Origin: Flavobacteriaceae bacterium
GTDB taxonomy: Bacteria; Bacteroidota; Bacteroidia; Flavobacteriales; Flavobacteriaceae
DNA: 34,421 nucleotides
Direction of reading: 5' to 3'
Assembly (NCBI GenBank): GCA_029861705.1
Contig: JAOTYW010000004.1
Location: 1 to 34,421, forward strand
The notes beneath the pieces are model-generated. The model saw only the letters and a program-made list of their open reading frames with translations. It was not told the DNA's origin and did not search any database. Positions 1 to 8,235 of the stretch are shown here, piece after piece. The translations under genes and the position numbers were made by a program. Position 1 is the first letter of the stretch, and each line of letters starts with the position of its first letter.

Positions 1-1
1 T

Positions 2-127
2 TTTACCATTCCATCGGGTTCTTGCAATCGCGTAATTACAGATCTGCAGCGATTTGTAAACGTAAAAGGCGGGGCCTACTTCTTTTTTCCGTCGATAACG
101 TCTATAAAATTCCTGTCGACCATTTAA
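2..127 (+). CDS. C-terminal end of an upstream gene, possibly a Dyp-type peroxidase-like protein (5' truncated)
   Basis: An open frame enters from the left edge and stops with TAA at 125-127, leaving 41 residues. The tail contains RFVNVKGGAYFFFPSI near residues 18-33. This resembles, from memory, the C-terminus of long Dyp-type heme peroxidase-like proteins, which end in a similar aromatic, glycine-rich strand. The heme-binding and catalytic parts lie outside the window, so the family cannot be confirmed. The TIR-STAND gene starts 87 nt downstream on the same strand, so read-through transcription is possible. The stretch 128-214 is open in the same frame but holds no ATG. The gene reading is moderately supported; the product name is tentative. 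Confidence 0.42.
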   Translation, partial: FTIPSGSCNRVITDLQRFVNVKGGAYFFFPSITSIKFLSTI

Positions 128-214
128 GGTGGTATTTTTAAGGCGGAAGGGACAGGTATCGTCATCGGGCAGCACAACCAGGAATCAGTCAACTCCTTAA
201 ATTCCCATTTAGCA

Positions 215-3200
215 ATGAGCGCCATTTTTATAAGCCATTCCAGCAAAGACAATGCGTTTTGTGAGAAACTTATGGCTTGGTTAGATGGATTGGGGCATCG
301 TTCGGTGTTCCTGGATTTTGATGCCGAATCCGGTATAGAAGCCGGTACTAATTGGGAACAAAAACTCTATCGGGAACTCCGCTCCTGCAGGGCGGTGATT
401 GTGGTGTGTTCACAAAACCTGATCGATTCTAAATGGTGTTTTGCCGAGATCACCCAGGCACGTTCTCTGGGCAAACACATTTTTCCTTTAAAAATTGCAG
501 AATGTAAGATCGATTCCGTGCTTTCAGATTCGCAGATTGTTAATTTCCTGAAATTAGACGAAAAGGAAGCATTTGAACGTCTTAAAAAAGGATTGGAAAT
601 CGCCGGTATCGATGCTGAAGATCCCTTCGATTGGGATGGGAGCCGACCGCCATATCCGGGACTGCTTGCTTTTCAGGAAGCCGATGCCGCCATATTCTTC
701 GGGCGTGAAACGGAGATAGGCAACGGTCTGGATGTACTCAACAGCAAATACCGTTATGGGGGTTCTGGATTGGTAATGACCTTAGGGGCTTCGGGAAGTG
801 GAAAATCATCTCTTATTCGTGCCGGTATTGTGCCCCGATTAAAGCGTGATCCCGAGCGATGGTTAGTAGTTGATCCATTTCAACCAGGTGAACAGCCTTT
901 TATGGAATTGGCCAAAATATTATCGGTAGCATTCCAAAAATATGGCCGGAAGAAACTAAAGGCCAAGGATCTTTATGCGCGTCTATCGAGTCATGAGGTC
1001 ATAGAACCTCGGGCAAATGTTTCGAATGAACTAGCAGAAATCGAACAAGAGGTAGAAAATGTTCACGGCGCCTCTGAGATGGAGGAATTAGATCATGCGA
1101 TTAAGTCATTGGAAGGGCTGTTAGAGAACAATTCTATTGCTTCAGAAAAAGAGACACATAAGCTCCTACTCTCTAGTTTAAACAACTTGCAATCAAAGCA
1201 AAGCAAACTTGCTGCGGGTGACTCTAAAATCGAAACTGATAAAAACCCGGCTAAAGATACCGAATGGATTGCTGAATTACTTGACGCATCCGGAAGAGAA
1301 CAGGCCAGTTTATTGATTATCATCGATCAATTTGAGGAATTGCTCGAACGGCCACCGGATCACCCAGGCAGCCGGTTTTTGCATTTCCTTCGGGAATTGA
1401 TGGATCAGGAGAACAATCGCTTAATTGTACTTGGTACTATGCGGTCGGATTTCCTGGGTTCCTTTCAACAAAACCAGGCATTAGTCGGATTGGAATTTGG
1501 CCGCATCTTAGTGGGTCCGCTTGACGCTGCTTCACTTGTTGAGGTCATAGAAGAACCAGCTGATTTGGCAGGTGTGAAGATAGAACCAAAATTGTTACAA
1601 GCACTTATTGATGATGCCGGCACCGACGATGCCTTGCCACTCTTAGCCTTTACTTTAAGAGAATTATACGACAAGTTTTCGGAGGATAACCTATTAGATT
1701 ACAGGGAATATAAAGAAATGCTCGGCGGTATACAAGGTGCACTATCTAAGGCCGCAGAAAACGTTCTTAGCAATCCGCCATTGAGTGCAGAACAGGAAGT
1801 TCATTTAAGGCAGGCTTTTCTGTTTTTGGCACGTGTCAATGAGGATGGGAATTATACCCGGGAAGTAGCCAATTGGCTCGACATGCCAAAGCCAGTTCAT
1901 GATGTGCTCAAACGTTTGGTCGACGGGCGTTTGTTGGTTACAAAAGGAGGCGAAAATGGCGAAGAAACAATAGAGGTGGCCCACGAAACCCTATTCCGTT
2001 CCTGGGACCGCTTGCGAAACTGGTTGGACGAAGACCGGGAATTTTTATTGTGGAAGCGCAGGTTGAATAACTCTAAAGAAGAATGGCTGTATAGCAAAAA
2101 AGATAAAAGTGCACTGTTAACCGGGGGAATCTTATCGGAAGCCATGAATTGGCATAGGAGATATGAAATGCAACTTGATGCAGAAGAGCAAGAATTCATT
2201 CTTGCGAGTAAGAAATCAACGGCAAAACGAAATAAGAACCGCGCTTGGTTATTTGCTGGGGTTTTAATTATAATAACAAGCCTTGGGGCCCTTATGGGAG
2301 TTGGTTTTTATAATTCCAATAAAGAGTATAAAAGAGCTCAGGCTAATTATTTAATATCGGAAGCAAATAAAATAGTTGCGGCGGATCCTACTGTGGCAAT
2401 ACGACTAGCTGAGGCCGCACTTCAAATTCAACCACAAGACCCAACTATTATAGGTAGTACCTACGCAATTTATAATGATAACAACTTTTATAGTTTAGTT
2501 GCCACTGATTCAATGTCTTTAACTTCCTCAAGCTTTTCGCCAGATAGGCAGCATGTGTTGACCGGGTCGTTGGATGGGTCGATACGTTTGTGGGATCTCA
2601 AAGGAAATAGAATTCAAGAGTTTATAGGACATGATTCATTCATATCTTCCATGACATTTGACCCGGACGGAAAATACATTTTGACAGGCTCATGGGATAA
2701 AACGGCCCGTTTGTGGGATCTGCAGGGAAATACAGTTCAAGAATTTATCGGACATAATCTGGCAATATTCTCTGTAGCCATCGACCCGGGTGGTACCTAT
2801 GTGTTGACTGGCTCAATGGACAGCACTGCCCGTTTATGGGATCTGCAAGGAAACACTGTGCAAATATTCGAGGGTCATGATGCACCGGTAACATCCATGG
2901 CATTTGACCCAGCCGGGAGATACGTCCTGACAGGCTCAGGGGATAAGACCGCCCGTTTATGGGATCTGCAAGGAAATACACTTCAAGAATTTAAGGGACA
3001 TGATGGTGGGGTAACTTACGTGGCATTTGGTCCAGACGGAAAATATGTACTGACTGGCTCAGAGGATAAAACTGCCCGTTTATGGAATTTGGATGAAAAT
3101 ACATTTCAAGAATTTAGGGGCCATGATGAAGGGATATCTTCTATGACATTTGACCAGAGTGGGAAATACGTGTTGACTGGCTCAGATGATAAAACTGCCC

Positions 3201-4276
3201 GTTTGTGGGATCTGCAAGGAAATAGTATTCAAGAATTTAAAGGACATGATGAACGTGTACTTTCAGTGGCATTTGGCCCGGATGGGAAGTACATTTTGAC
3301 AGGCTCAGATGATAAAACTGCCCTCTTATGGGAGCTGCAAGATAAATCAATTCAAGTGTTCAAGGGTCATGAGGGGTCGGTAAAATCGGTGGCATTTGAC
3401 CCAGACGGGAAATACGTGTTGACAAGCTCAAGCGATAAATCGGCCCGCTTATGGGATTTACAAGGTACTATGATTCAAGAGTTTATTGGACATACATGGT
3501 CTGTAAATTCCATGGCAGTTGACCCAGGCGGAAAATACCTGTTAACAGGCTCCGGGGATATGGCGGCCCGCTTATGGGATCTGCAGGGAAACCCTATTAA
3601 GGTGTTTGAGGGACATGAACAGAGTGTACATTCCGTGGCATTTGATCCTGAAGGAAAATACATTTTGGCAGGCTTGGGTAAAAATGCGCATATGTGGGAT
3701 CTGCAAGGAAATACCATTCAAGAGTTTATGGGACACGAATTGGTAGTAAATTCCGCGATATTTGACCCAGATGGAAATTACGTACTGACCGGCTCTTTGG
3801 ATAATACAGCCCGATTATGGGATCTGCAGGGAAATACACTTCAAGTGTTTAGGGGACATGATGCAAATGTAATTTCCGTAGCCTTTGATCCAGAGGGAAA
3901 ATACGTGTTGACAGGTTCAGGAGATAAAACTGCCCGATTATGGGATCTGCAAGGAAATACACTTCAAGTGTTTAAGGGACATGATGCAAATGTATCTTGT
4001 GTGACATTTGACCCGAATGGTAAATACGTACTAACAGGTTCGTGGGATAATACGGCCCGTTTATGGGATCTGCAGGGAAATACGATTCAAGTTTTCAAAG
4101 GTCATTCTAATGTGGTGAATTCGGTGTCTTTTGACCCATCCGGGAAATATGTGTTGACCGGTTCAGGCGATAATACTGCCCTTTTGTGGGATATCCTTCC
4201 TGTATTAGATAAAATTAGTACGGCTAACATTGAACCACTATCCCCTGAACAGAAAATTAAATATGGGATTGAATAG
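215..4276 (+). CDS. TIR - STAND (nSTAND1) NTPase - transmembrane - WD40 receptor-like protein
   Basis: Residues 1-130 form a TIR domain: it opens with FISHSSKD, and the WCFAEI motif carries the likely catalytic Glu78, so NAD-cleaving activity is plausible. Residues 143-600 form an nSTAND1-type NTPase, with an entry motif PYPGLLAF...FFGRE, Walker A GASGSGKSS (191-199, Lys197) and Walker B LLIIIDQFEE (366-375). A charged, probably coiled-coil insertion at about 270-345 separates the two Walker motifs. One hydrophobic helix (about 677-699) follows a basic stretch. Residues 763-1327 carry 14 WD40 blades with a 41-residue period, enough for two seven-bladed propellers. The STAND architecture is that of a signal-sensing switch: the repeats sense, the NTPase oligomerises and the TIR acts. 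Its stop lies 1 nt from the stop of the opposing SLATT gene. No exact TAnnTTTG box was seen upstream. A role in antiphage defence is inference. Confidence 0.93.
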   Translation: MSAIFISHSSKDNAFCEKLMAWLDGLGHRSVFLDFDAESGIEAGTNWEQKLYRELRSCRAVIVVCSQNLIDSKWCFAEITQARSLGKHIFPLKIAECKIDSVLSDSQIVNFLKLDEKEAFERLKKGLEIAGIDAEDPFDWDGSRPPYPGLLAFQEADAAIFFGRETEIGNGLDVLNSKYRYGGSGLVMTLGASGSGKSSLIRAGIVPRLKRDPERWLVVDPFQPGEQPFMELAKILSVAFQKYGRKKLKAKDLYARLSSHEVIEPRANVSNELAEIEQEVENVHGASEMEELDHAIKSLEGLLENNSIASEKETHKLLLSSLNNLQSKQSKLAAGDSKIETDKNPAKDTEWIAELLDASGREQASLLIIIDQFEELLERPPDHPGSRFLHFLRELMDQENNRLIVLGTMRSDFLGSFQQNQALVGLEFGRILVGPLDAASLVEVIEEPADLAGVKIEPKLLQALIDDAGTDDALPLLAFTLRELYDKFSEDNLLDYREYKEMLGGIQGALSKAAENVLSNPPLSAEQEVHLRQAFLFLARVNEDGNYTREVANWLDMPKPVHDVLKRLVDGRLLVTKGGENGEETIEVAHETLFRSWDRLRNWLDEDREFLLWKRRLNNSKEEWLYSKKDKSALLTGGILSEAMNWHRRYEMQLDAEEQEFILASKKSTAKRNKNRAWLFAGVLIIITSLGALMGVGFYNSNKEYKRAQANYLISEANKIVAADPTVAIRLAEAALQIQPQDPTIIGSTYAIYNDNNFYSLVATDSMSLTSSSFSPDRQHVLTGSLDGSIRLWDLKGNRIQEFIGHDSFISSMTFDPDGKYILTGSWDKTARLWDLQGNTVQEFIGHNLAIFSVAIDPGGTYVLTGSMDSTARLWDLQGNTVQIFEGHDAPVTSMAFDPAGRYVLTGSGDKTARLWDLQGNTLQEFKGHDGGVTYVAFGPDGKYVLTGSEDKTARLWNLDENTFQEFRGHDEGISSMTFDQSGKYVLTGSDDKTARLWDLQGNSIQEFKGHDERVLSVAFGPDGKYILTGSDDKTALLWELQDKSIQVFKGHEGSVKSVAFDPDGKYVLTSSSDKSARLWDLQGTMIQEFIGHTWSVNSMAVDPGGKYLLTGSGDMAARLWDLQGNPIKVFEGHEQSVHSVAFDPEGKYILAGLGKNAHMWDLQGNTIQEFMGHELVVNSAIFDPDGNYVLTGSLDNTARLWDLQGNTLQVFRGHDANVISVAFDPEGKYVLTGSGDKTARLWDLQGNTLQVFKGHDANVSCVTFDPNGKYVLTGSWDNTARLWDLQGNTIQVFKGHSNVVNSVSFDPSGKYVLTGSGDNTALLWDILPVLDKISTANIEPLSPEQKIKYGIE
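2501..4195 (+). repeat. 14 tandem WD40-coding repeats, 123-bp period
   Basis: Thirteen GH dipeptide codon pairs recur every 123 bp from 2627 to 4100, except one 120-bp unit (the degenerate tenth blade, reading KNAHMWDL). The first blade lacks GH. The unit core FDPDGKYVLTGS, DKTARLWDLQGN is almost unchanged between copies. Variation concentrates in the two to four residues after GH and at a few other positions. Units 11 and 12 share the same HDAN start and are nearly identical in DNA, which suggests recent duplication or gene conversion. The repeats lie wholly inside the TIR-STAND gene. Confidence 0.95.
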
Positions 4277-4277
4277 A

Positions 4278-4727
4278 TTATCCCTGACCAACACTTACTT
4301 CCTGAACCACAGTTCTGCTCCAATCGCCGTTCTCGGCGCGGATGATCCCTTCTACACGGCTTACGAGGATATTATAAGCCTCAGGCCGGTTATAAGGGGC
4401 CGTATTAGAGGCCCAGAGGTATTTTTCGCTTTTAAGTTGTTCCGAAGCCATGCGGTAATTGATCCACTTGTCCTTGAATTTTAATAATCCGGATACTGAA
4501 GATAAAATGGCCACTACAGCGCCAAGCACGCCAGTCATGATATTAGCCGAAATATTGATGACAGCGAACTCATCGAGCCCCGAGATCAAAGGGATCATAA
4601 CAGCGAGAATAATGGTGCTGATCTTAAAACGGTTATAATAGTTCTTGTTAAGCGTACTTTTATCGCTATACCATTTTTGCTGCCCATCGAGTCTTTTATT
4701 GATGTATTCAGAAGCTTCCATTTGCAT
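4278..4727 (-). CDS. SLATT/DUF4231-family two-TM membrane protein, candidate effector
   Basis: This 149-residue protein has an N-terminal amphipathic part (WYSDKSTLNKNYYNRFK, 19-35), two hydrophobic helices (about 35-51 and 62-83) and a conserved C-terminal part (W88, YR 91-92, EQLKSEKYLW). That is the layout of DUF4231/SLATT, a family predicted by Burroughs and Aravind to be a pore-forming or membrane-perturbing effector in SMODS- and SLOG-linked conflict systems. Its ATG shares one base with the TAA of the upstream gene (TAATG on the minus strand), so translation is likely coupled. It is the last gene of a three-gene operon. Its stop is 1 nt from the stop of the opposing TIR-STAND gene. Family call is strong; effector role is inferred from the family. 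Confidence 0.85.
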   Translation of the reverse strand: MQMEASEYINKRLDGQQKWYSDKSTLNKNYYNRFKISTIILAVMIPLISGLDEFAVINISANIMTGVLGAVVAILSSVSGLLKFKDKWINYRMASEQLKSEKYLWASNTAPYNRPEAYNILVSRVEGIIRAENGDWSRTVVQEVSVGQG

Positions 4728-6778
4728 TAATTTGGTTCAATTATTATGCTCTTTGCCCCTATTTTCTCAATTTCCTCGATCATATGTTTTGTTCCCCCGG
4801 GGCCATCTGCTTCCTTCCCATCCCACAAGGCCAACAAAGTAATATTTCTACCCCCTGCCGCCATGGCAGAATACAAGATCCATAGATTATTCCGTTGCCA
4901 AAATGTGTAGCTGTTATCTTCCAGGCCCAACCACTGCGGCATTTCTTTAGTTTCGGACATGATATGAAGTGCAATATCAGGATCGCCATTCAGTGCATTA
5001 AACCGATCGACCCATTCATTACCACCCCGACGGACCGAATTCGCTATGAAATCCTCTTCTGGCAAAGACAACAGCATTTCTGATGGAATGCCTAACTCTT
5101 TGCACACTTCATGAAAAATAATGTCCCCGCCACAGGCACCACCTGCAATGCCCAGGAACTTGGCGCGGTTTGCCTCGGAAGAAGCTTCTTTGGTATTAGA
5201 AACCAAGGTTTTCAATTCAGCTTTTATCTTTTTCTTTACGGACTCCGCCTTATCATTTGGAAAACGGGTTTCTTTTCGTCCATCCTCATCGATCATATGA
5301 CCTGAAAATAGGATTACATGGAAATCAACTGATTCAGGTGGCTGAAATTCTCCTTCCTTGTAATGATCCAGGACGGCCGATACATTATCAGGCATGATGC
5401 CAAGCTTTTCGTACAACCTTATCTGCCTTAAGGCAGAGTACATATAAAATTCTTTGTTTTCCTGCTTGGCTACTTCAATCGCATCCTGATAGCGCCGTAC
5501 AACACGATCCGGATTACTATTTGTCAAAAGGGCAAATTCGGCATACGTAAGTTCCAGCCAAAGATCTTTTTGTTCCAGTTGATTCAGTTTGTTTTTATTT
5601 GTTTGTAGTGTTTTGCGAATTACCACAGTCAATATCTCGAATTCCTTTTTAAAGCGTTCCAGTGCGTGATCAGCTTCTTCATCCTCATCGTAGTTATTGC
5701 GCCATATACCAGGTTCGCGTTCGGCTAATTGCAGCATAATTTTGAGCAATCCCAGCGCATTGATAGCAGCATAGCATTCATTCAGATTTTCTTCGAATCC
5801 TTTTAAATAACTTTCGAATGCCTTGCTCAAATAACCGGAGCCAATAGCTTTTTTAGCCACCTCATCACCAGTTTCATCAAACCAGCCGGCAATCCATCTG
5901 CCCTTTTCATTCCGCCCTTTTAAGGAATATGCTTCGGTTATGTCTTTTGGTCTTAACTCCGCTTTTTGACTGATCAAAATTTCAATAGCCTTGTCTGACT
6001 TGGCATATAGTTCTTTCGCCAGATCAGGATGTATCTTCATCTCCACTTCGGCCATGCGTTGGTAGATGGTTGCCAGCCGGCTATGCGCTTGTATATCATT
6101 GTGTCTCAGGGACAAGATAGAATTCCAGGTATCTACGCCATGCCTGTGAAATCCTTTCTGAAATTGTATTTCACCAATCTGTCGTAAGGCAGGCAAGGCC
6201 CAGGTAAAATTAAAGCGCTGAACCTCGTAGGATAAAAGATTTAACATACCCCCCTCGTCATTCTTTGCCTTCTCCAGTTCCACTACAAATGAAGCCGGAA
6301 TGACTAAAAAATTCTCCGGTTCCTGTTTATTAAGTCCAGGTAGCATCCTAAAAACGGGACTGTCTGGATTATGACTTTCCAGGGTGGCCTTTACAGACTG
6401 ATATAAGGCATCTACCCCCGATCCCAGATCGTCAAGATCATAGGCCAGATAGCGATCGGTTTTTAGATCAAATGGAACGTCGTCCTTCCTGCAACGTATC
6501 AAAATGGTATTCTCATCGCGCAAAGCATGTCGGATGCCTAATTCATAGAATACATTGGCATTGTGTATGGAAATATCGGCAATCACCAGGTCGCTGGTAA
6601 GCAACAATTCAAACATATCCTGCCGGATATTACCGGCCTCCAGGATCTTGCCGGTTGTTTCTCCCGAAATACCCGCTTTGGTCAAAGCTGGAACGATCAA
6701 TTCGTTATGAACACGTTCAAAATCAATGTCCTTCTTTGTCCCAAAGGGTCGAACAATAAAAGCCGTAGATGTCGCCAT
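4727..6778 (-). CDS. NDT/TIR-like domain - TRAFs-binding domain - SLOG sensor fusion protein
   Basis: Three parts are visible in 683 residues. The N-terminus (1-135) is a Rossmannoid domain of the nucleoside deoxyribosyltransferase/TIR-like type: FIVRPFG, NIRQDMFELL, then ADIS and NANVFYELGIRHA, with Glu79 as candidate catalytic residue. The middle (about 150-470) is helical and TPR-like. It has GRNEKGRW (288-295) and CYAAINALGLL, as in the MAP3K TRAFs-binding family (DUF4071). The C-terminus (about 484-683) reads ILFSGHMID, then GIAGGACGGD (543-552) and a later GPGG, consistent with a SLOG nucleotide- or NAD-derivative-binding fold. The gene starts 3 nt after the patatin stop and overlaps the SLATT start by 1 nt. 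The likely job is sensing or processing a nucleotide signal and passing it to the neighbouring effectors; this is inferred. SLOG is the least certain domain call. Confidence 0.8.
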   Translation of the reverse strand: MATSTAFIVRPFGTKKDIDFERVHNELIVPALTKAGISGETTGKILEAGNIRQDMFELLLTSDLVIADISIHNANVFYELGIRHALRDENTILIRCRKDDVPFDLKTDRYLAYDLDDLGSGVDALYQSVKATLESHNPDSPVFRMLPGLNKQEPENFLVIPASFVVELEKAKNDEGGMLNLLSYEVQRFNFTWALPALRQIGEIQFQKGFHRHGVDTWNSILSLRHNDIQAHSRLATIYQRMAEVEMKIHPDLAKELYAKSDKAIEILISQKAELRPKDITEAYSLKGRNEKGRWIAGWFDETGDEVAKKAIGSGYLSKAFESYLKGFEENLNECYAAINALGLLKIMLQLAEREPGIWRNNYDEDEEADHALERFKKEFEILTVVIRKTLQTNKNKLNQLEQKDLWLELTYAEFALLTNSNPDRVVRRYQDAIEVAKQENKEFYMYSALRQIRLYEKLGIMPDNVSAVLDHYKEGEFQPPESVDFHVILFSGHMIDEDGRKETRFPNDKAESVKKKIKAELKTLVSNTKEASSEANRAKFLGIAGGACGGDIIFHEVCKELGIPSEMLLSLPEEDFIANSVRRGGNEWVDRFNALNGDPDIALHIMSETKEMPQWLGLEDNSYTFWQRNNLWILYSAMAAGGRNITLLALWDGKEADGPGGTKHMIEEIEKIGAKSIIIEPN

Positions 6779-6781
6779 ATC

Positions 6782-7936
6782 TTATACAAATGATCCGAAA
6801 TGCTCCATTTTCACTTGGTTTTTGGCAGCAGCCATGCCTATATCCATTAGATCCTGAATATTATCGGGCTCGTCCATTTGCCGGATCTTTTTAGGGTCTA
6901 AATGTCCAAATCCCAGGTCTATCAGGCCTTGATCACTCAGGTCTGCGTTATAACGGACATATAGAAAATCTTTTTCCTTTTCCGATGAATAAATCATATC
7001 ATTTACTTCCCTGTCAATCTGGTCGCCAAACATACACCTGCCTGCCATACGGCAATTGAAATCCTGGTCGACTTGCATGGCATACATCAGATTATTGGGA
7101 ATATTCTTAATAATACCTCCCAGGTTGCGATAGCGGCCTTTAGTTGTGCCAGCACCCGTACCTAACGAAACTACTAATAGATCCTTTTCTCCTGTGGGCC
7201 AATTCAATTTATAGGCGGGCAAGGTCGACATTTTGTATAGCAAAAATGCCGGATTATTGTAAGGCGTAACACCCCCGTCGACAAAATCAAACGTTTTTGA
7301 GGGGTCATCTTTGTCCCATGATACAGTTTCTGAGGCAAAGAAGCTGGGTGCTGCTGTACTGGCCCTGACCAGCTGAAAAAGTTTTATTTTTTGATTGTTG
7401 TCCGGTCTTTCCTTGTTGTTGTATTTTGCAAATGGGTTATTGCTGATGGGCCATGGAGAATCTGTACTGCGATTCATGGTGACAACTGTCAAGAGCGATT
7501 TGAATTTTCCGTTGGCAATATCCATATCCGTGTCTGCACCATAAACTTCTTTCAACTTCTCAGTCAAGGGGCCTGATTTAAACTTAAATCCGCTAAAAAA
7601 CCATCCTAACAACGTATAGCGTGACTTGGCGAACATGGCCTTCCCATATTTTTTATAGAAATCCAATAAATCCTGCGCAGACATGCCAATCGCCAGTCCG
7701 GCGGCTATTATTGCCCCGGTACTCGTGCCTCCAAAATGATCGAAGTAATCACAAAGCCTGAAATCGTCTCCCCTTCCTAGTTTTTCCTTTAAGTCAGATT
7801 CTATTTTCGTCAGGATCCCCAACGTAAGAACACCTCTAATACCTCCCCCATCCAGGGCTAGTATTTTTCGGGGTTGTTTAGTCTCAAAACGAGGGGCCAG
7901 ATCGCCCCATAATGAAGAATTATTTTCGTCGGCCAT
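6782..7936 (-). CDS. Patatin-like phospholipase (CapV-like), candidate effector
   Basis: The 384-residue protein has all parts of a patatin Ser-Asp dyad lipase: oxyanion motif DGGGIRG (29-35), nucleophile elbow GTSTG with Ser72, and DGG with Asp220. No signal peptide is seen, so the enzyme should act from the cytoplasm on the inner membrane. Patatin-like lipases serve as membrane-degrading effectors in CBASS (CapV) and occur in other defence systems; many others have unrelated roles. It is the first gene of an operon with the SLOG fusion protein (3-nt gap) and SLATT. No CD-NTase gene is present in the window, so if it is signal-gated the signal must come from elsewhere, perhaps from the TIR or NDT-like proteins next door. 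Enzyme family is certain; defence role is inferred from the context. Confidence 0.9.
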   Translation of the reverse strand: MADENNSSLWGDLAPRFETKQPRKILALDGGGIRGVLTLGILTKIESDLKEKLGRGDDFRLCDYFDHFGGTSTGAIIAAGLAIGMSAQDLLDFYKKYGKAMFAKSRYTLLGWFFSGFKFKSGPLTEKLKEVYGADTDMDIANGKFKSLLTVVTMNRSTDSPWPISNNPFAKYNNKERPDNNQKIKLFQLVRASTAAPSFFASETVSWDKDDPSKTFDFVDGGVTPYNNPAFLLYKMSTLPAYKLNWPTGEKDLLVVSLGTGAGTTKGRYRNLGGIIKNIPNNLMYAMQVDQDFNCRMAGRCMFGDQIDREVNDMIYSSEKEKDFLYVRYNADLSDQGLIDLGFGHLDPKKIRQMDEPDNIQDLMDIGMAAAKNQVKMEHFGSFV

Positions 7937-8235
7937 GATGGTTGTTTTAATTAGTAATTGAACTTAGTCATTTTTAATACACTAACCAGGGGAAGAGGAA
8001 AAAGCATGTCGACTCACTTTAATCGCTTTTAATGTCCAGAATCAATAGTTCGAAGTGATATCTTTTTGCGCCTAGTATATTGTTTAAATTACAAATTTTC
8101 ATCGAGAAATGTTAAAATTTGTTGATCCGGGTCTTAGTAGCCAATTTCCATTTAAAATACGTATCGCCAGGTCATTTATCTTAGTATGAAGTAGCGCGAT
8201 CTTATAAAAATTCAGATAGATCTGCTATTAAGGTC
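7937..8235. other. Intergenic region upstream of the patatin operon
   Basis: This 299-nt AT-rich spacer lies between the SDR stop and the patatin start. It should hold the promoter of the patatin-SLOG-SLATT operon. I found no exact TAnnTTTG box on the minus strand, no convincing terminator and no open frame worth calling. It separates the accessory-looking left part from the more ordinary genes to the right. No direct repeats, tRNA or integrase remnant marks an insertion boundary here. Confidence 0.6.

Noticed and set aside
2501-4195. Regular 123-bp repeats as a CRISPR array or satellite
   Set aside because: The frame is open throughout and each unit encodes one WD40 blade.
2745-4323. Several open frames on the minus strand across the WD40 region
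   Set aside because: They are mirror products of the repeated coding sequence, with low-complexity Pro/Ser/Cys-rich translations and no family features.
215-7936. Calling the locus Thoeris or CBASS
   Set aside because: There is no SIR2-SLOG ThsA, no stand-alone ThsB and no CD-NTase; only domain families are shared.
1-8235. A mobile element or genomic island with defined ends carrying the TIR-SLOG locus
   Set aside because: No integrase, transposase, tRNA end, direct repeats or inverted terminal repeats were seen in or around it.
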